Source: Hydrogenophaga palleronii_A (GTDB lineage: Bacteria; Pseudomonadota; Gammaproteobacteria; Burkholderiales; Burkholderiaceae_C). Taken from it: a DNA stretch of 64,000 nt. The translations under genes and the position numbers were made by a program. The notes below the pieces were generated by a model. The model was not told the DNA's origin. It searched no databases and saw only the letters and a list, made by a program, of their open reading frames with translations. Below are positions 61,570 through 64,000 of the stretch, piece after piece. Where the stretch lies: NCBI RefSeq assembly GCF_031457455.1, contig NZ_JAVDWU010000010.1:62001-126000 (forward strand), in the 5' to 3' direction. Numbering within the stretch: the first letter of the stretch is position 1; the number at the start of each line of letters is the position of its first letter.

Positions 61570-62922
61570 ATGGCCCTGTTCCAGTGGACCGAAAAGCCCG
61601 CGCGCACACTCAACGCCGGCGGCGTCATCGCGCCGGACGAACGCCTGCCCTGGCCACAAACCACGGTCATGGGCGTGCAACACGTGATCGCCATGTTCGG
61701 TGCCACGGTGCTGGCGCCCCTGCTCATGGGCTTCGATCCGAACGTGGCCATCCTCATGAGCGGCATCGGCACGCTCATCTTCTTCTTCATCACCGGCGGC
61801 AAGGTGCCCAGCTACCTGGGCTCCAGCTTTGCGTTCATCGGTGTGGTGATCGCTGCCAGCGGTTATGCCGGCCCCGGCCCCAACGCCAATCTGGGCGTGG
61901 CGCTGGGCGGCATCGTCATCTGCGGCCTGGTCTACACGGTCATCGGCTTCATCGTGCACGCCACCAATGTGAAGCACACAAAAAGCACACCCATGGCCGG
62001 CATGGAGGTGGACGAAGTGGAAGAAGGGGCAGCGGTGCATTGGATCGAACGCCTGATGCCACCCGTTGTCACCGGCACGGTGGTGGCCGTGATCGGCCTG
62101 AACCTGGCGGCCATTCCCATCAAGAACATGGCACCCACGGGTTTTGATGCCTGGATGCAGGCGGTGACGTTCATCAGCGTGGGCCTGGTCGCCGTGTACA
62201 CGCGCGGCATGACGCAGCGCCTGCTGATCCTGGTAGGCCTGATCGCGGCCAGCCTGATCTACGCGGTGCTCACCAATGGCCTGGGCCTGGGCAAGCCCAT
62301 CGACGTGTCGGGCATTGCCAACGCGCCCTGGTTCGGTCTGCCCACCTTCGCCGCGCCCGTGTTCCAGGCACAAGCCATCCTTCTGATCGCGCCGGTGGCC
62401 CTGATTCTGGTGGCCGAAAACCTGGGCCACATCAAGGCCGTGAGCGCCATGACCGGGCGCGACCTCAACCCCTACCTGGGCAAGGCCTTCATCGGCGACG
62501 GCGTGGCCACCATGGTCAGCGGTGCATCAGGTGGCACAGGCGTGACCACCTACGCGGAAAACATCGGCGTGATGGCCGCTACCAAGATCTACTCCACCGC
62601 CATGTTCGTGGTGGCCGCCTGCATCGCCATCGTGCTGGGCTTCAGCCCCAAGTTCGGCGCGCTGATCCAGGCGATTCCACTGGCCGTGATGGGCGGGGTT
62701 TCCATCGTCGTGTTCGGCCTGATCGCCGTCGCCGGCGCCAAGATCTGGGTCGACAACAAGGTGGATTTTTCCGACAACCGCAACCTGCTGGTCGCCGCGA
62801 TTCCGATCATTCTGGGCACCGGCGAGTACACACTGAAGTTCGGTCAGTTCGGCCTGGGTGGCATCGGCACCGCGACCTTTGGTGCGATCTTTCTGTACTG
62901 GTTGTTGAGTCGCAGGCGTTGA
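61570..62922 (+). CDS. NCS2 nucleobase:cation symporter (uracil/xanthine permease)
   Basis: 450 residues, about fourteen transmembrane segments. UraA-type motifs are MGVQHVIAMFGATVLAPLLMGFDPN and GGKVPSYLGSSFAFIGVVIAAS, and the transport-core segment VSGASGGTGVTTYAENIGVMAATKIYS. It takes up uracil or xanthine with protons. GGAG precedes the ATG. Gap of 91 bases from the DUF3237 gene, so it may have its own promoter. Confidence 0.93.
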   Translation: MALFQWTEKPARTLNAGGVIAPDERLPWPQTTVMGVQHVIAMFGATVLAPLLMGFDPNVAILMSGIGTLIFFFITGGKVPSYLGSSFAFIGVVIAASGYAGPGPNANLGVALGGIVICGLVYTVIGFIVHATNVKHTKSTPMAGMEVDEVEEGAAVHWIERLMPPVVTGTVVAVIGLNLAAIPIKNMAPTGFDAWMQAVTFISVGLVAVYTRGMTQRLLILVGLIAASLIYAVLTNGLGLGKPIDVSGIANAPWFGLPTFAAPVFQAQAILLIAPVALILVAENLGHIKAVSAMTGRDLNPYLGKAFIGDGVATMVSGASGGTGVTTYAENIGVMAATKIYSTAMFVVAACIAIVLGFSPKFGALIQAIPLAVMGGVSIVVFGLIAVAGAKIWVDNKVDFSDNRNLLVAAIPIILGTGEYTLKFGQFGLGGIGTATFGAIFLYWLLSRRR

Positions 62923-63042
62923 AGACTCCCTGGGGCGGTAAAGCCTCAGGGCAAACCCCCATGTCCGCAGTATTCGGCTGTTACCCCGCCTGCGCCACCG
63001 CCATCAACAATGCCCCATGTTCCACCCCACCAGGAGACTCAC

Positions 63043-63621
63043 ATGGGCAAGAAGCTGTTGATGATTTGTGGCGATTACTGCGAAGACTACGAAACCATGG
63101 TGCCGTTTCAGGCGCTGCAGGCGGTGGGCCACACGGTGCATGCCGTGGCGCCCGACAAGAAGGCGGGCGACTTCATCCACACCGCCATCCACGACTTTGA
63201 TGGCGCGCAGACCTACAGCGAAAAGCCCGGTCATCGTTTCACGCTCAACGCCACCCTTGCCGACGTGAAGCCCGAGAGCTACGACGGCCTGGTGATCCCC
63301 GGCGGACGCGGCCCCGAGTACCTGCGCATGCACGCCAGTGTGATGAAGATGGTGAAGCACTTCACCAGCAGCGGCAAGCCGGTGGCAGCTGTGTGCCATG
63401 GCGCGCAATTGCTGGCCGCCACGGGCGACATCAAGGGCCGCACCATCTCGGCCTATCCGGCCTGCCAGGTGGAGGTGGAGCTGGCGGGTGCCACCTACGC
63501 CAACATCGAGGTCGACCAGGCCGTGACCGACGGCCCCTTCGTCACCGCGCCTGCATGGCCGGCGCACCCGGCGTGGATCGCACAGTTTCTGAAACTGCTG
63601 GGCACCACCATCACACATTGA
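63043..63621 (+). CDS. DJ-1/PfpI family protein
   Basis: 192 residues from ATG 63043 with GGAG upstream. The conserved nucleophile is Cys118 in AAVCHGAQ, with Glu14 near it in the fold. The family includes glyoxalase III, deglycase-like, chaperone and peptidase members. Which activity applies cannot be read from sequence. Followed by the last gene after 65 bases. Confidence 0.92.
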   Translation: MGKKLLMICGDYCEDYETMVPFQALQAVGHTVHAVAPDKKAGDFIHTAIHDFDGAQTYSEKPGHRFTLNATLADVKPESYDGLVIPGGRGPEYLRMHASVMKMVKHFTSSGKPVAAVCHGAQLLAATGDIKGRTISAYPACQVEVELAGATYANIEVDQAVTDGPFVTAPAWPAHPAWIAQFLKLLGTTITH

Positions 63622-63686
63622 GATGTTCCACGCACACCTGAAGCCGCCGACAATGCGGCTTCGTTCGCCAATGCAGGAGCCCCACC

Positions 63687-64000
63687 ATGTGTGAAGTCTT
63701 CATCAGTGCCGACCCCGACAGCTATGCCAGCCGCACACGCTCGGTGCGGCTGCACGGGGTAGTCACCAGTATCCGGCTGGAGAACCTGTACTGGGATGTG
63801 CTCTCTGAAATTGGCGAGCGCGATGGCATGACGGTGGTGCAGCTGATTGAAAAGCTCTATGACGAGCTGGTGGCCGCGCGCGGCGAGGTGGGCAACTTCT
63901 CGTCGTTCCTGCGAGTGAGCGCGCTGCGCTACATGGCTTTGCAGGCGCACGACCGCATTCCCATGGACAACGCGGTGCCCATCCGCTCGTTGGACGCGCG
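63687..64000 (+). CDS. Ribbon-helix-helix domain protein, partial (runs off the window)
   Basis: At least 104 residues, open to the right edge. GGAGC precedes the ATG. The central part RTRSVRLHGVVTSIRLENLYWDVLSEIGERDGMTVVQLIEKLYDELV reads as a ribbon-helix-helix DNA-binding domain of the type attached to short regulators in Proteobacteria. The C-terminus is unknown because the sequence ends. Confidence 0.75.
   Translation, partial: MCEVFISADPDSYASRTRSVRLHGVVTSIRLENLYWDVLSEIGERDGMTVVQLIEKLYDELVAARGEVGNFSSFLRVSALRYMALQAHDRIPMDNAVPIRSLDA

Overview
The window looks like chromosomal DNA of a betaproteobacterium, most probably the family Comamonadaceae (a Hydrogenophaga-like organism). This is inferred from the very GC-rich coding sequence, the methionine synthase split so that its homocysteine module stands alone, a GTP-dependent PEP carboxykinase, a Bug-type periplasmic binding protein, TRAP transport, and a family of GC-rich repeats lying just after stop codons. 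I could not run any search, so the taxonomic call is inference. There is no transposase, integrase, phage gene, CRISPR array, rRNA or tRNA that I can support. The first 77 bases hold nothing I can assign, and the last gene runs off the right edge.

Left part (0-15 kb): an RlmN/Cfr-family enzyme, a 59-residue membrane protein, a pirin, a soluble chemoreceptor-like protein with a sigma-28-like promoter, and a DUF1348 protein. These are followed by a cyanate or nitrate cluster: cynS, ABC ATPase, permease and binding protein on the minus strand, with a NarL-type two-component system upstream. Next come a cyclic-nucleotide-binding protein, a PRC-barrel protein, a pyruvate-oxidase-like thiamine enzyme, and a TerC/Alx membrane protein behind what reads as a yybP-ykoY manganese riboswitch with a visible ribosome-site switch.

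Middle (15-40 kb): mostly household genes (metH N-terminal module, rhodanese, recQ, amidotransferase, a double AAA+ ATPase, threonine ammonia-lyase, mechanosensitive channel, thioesterase, pckG, LysR regulator, phosphoesterase, UspA, TetR, fasciclin protein). A D-amino-acid unit follows (LysR, dadA, AGCS carrier), then an M14 peptidase.

40-47 kb: the most interesting block. A minus-strand operon encodes a NicX-like extradiol-type pyridine-ring dioxygenase homologue, an alpha/beta hydrolase and an acyl-CoA-dehydrogenase-fold protein that lacks the usual catalytic glutamate. It faces a plus-strand operon of flavin reductase, MarR regulator and modABC molybdate transporter. One palindromic operator overlaps the promoter between them. 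I read this as a candidate N-heteroaromatic degradation module that carries its own molybdate uptake.

47-64 kb: EamA transporter, amidase, a Cd/Pb-type MerR regulator with CDF exporter and DUF3703 protein, a Bug binding protein, acetoacetate-CoA ligase, TetR, a TRAP transporter, a cyclase-family hydrolase, fumarylacetoacetase, a DUF3237 protein, a uracil/xanthine permease, a DJ-1/PfpI protein and a ribbon-helix-helix protein. Fumarylacetoacetase releases acetoacetate, which the nearby ligase would activate, so this block may serve one catabolic route.

Two repeat phenomena cross the window. Seven copies of a roughly 90-base element follow stop codons in the sense orientation and keep their stems by compensating base changes. 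A related 84-base unit forms a tandem array before the threonine ammonia-lyase gene, and one copy sits in frame inside the acetoacetate-CoA ligase gene.
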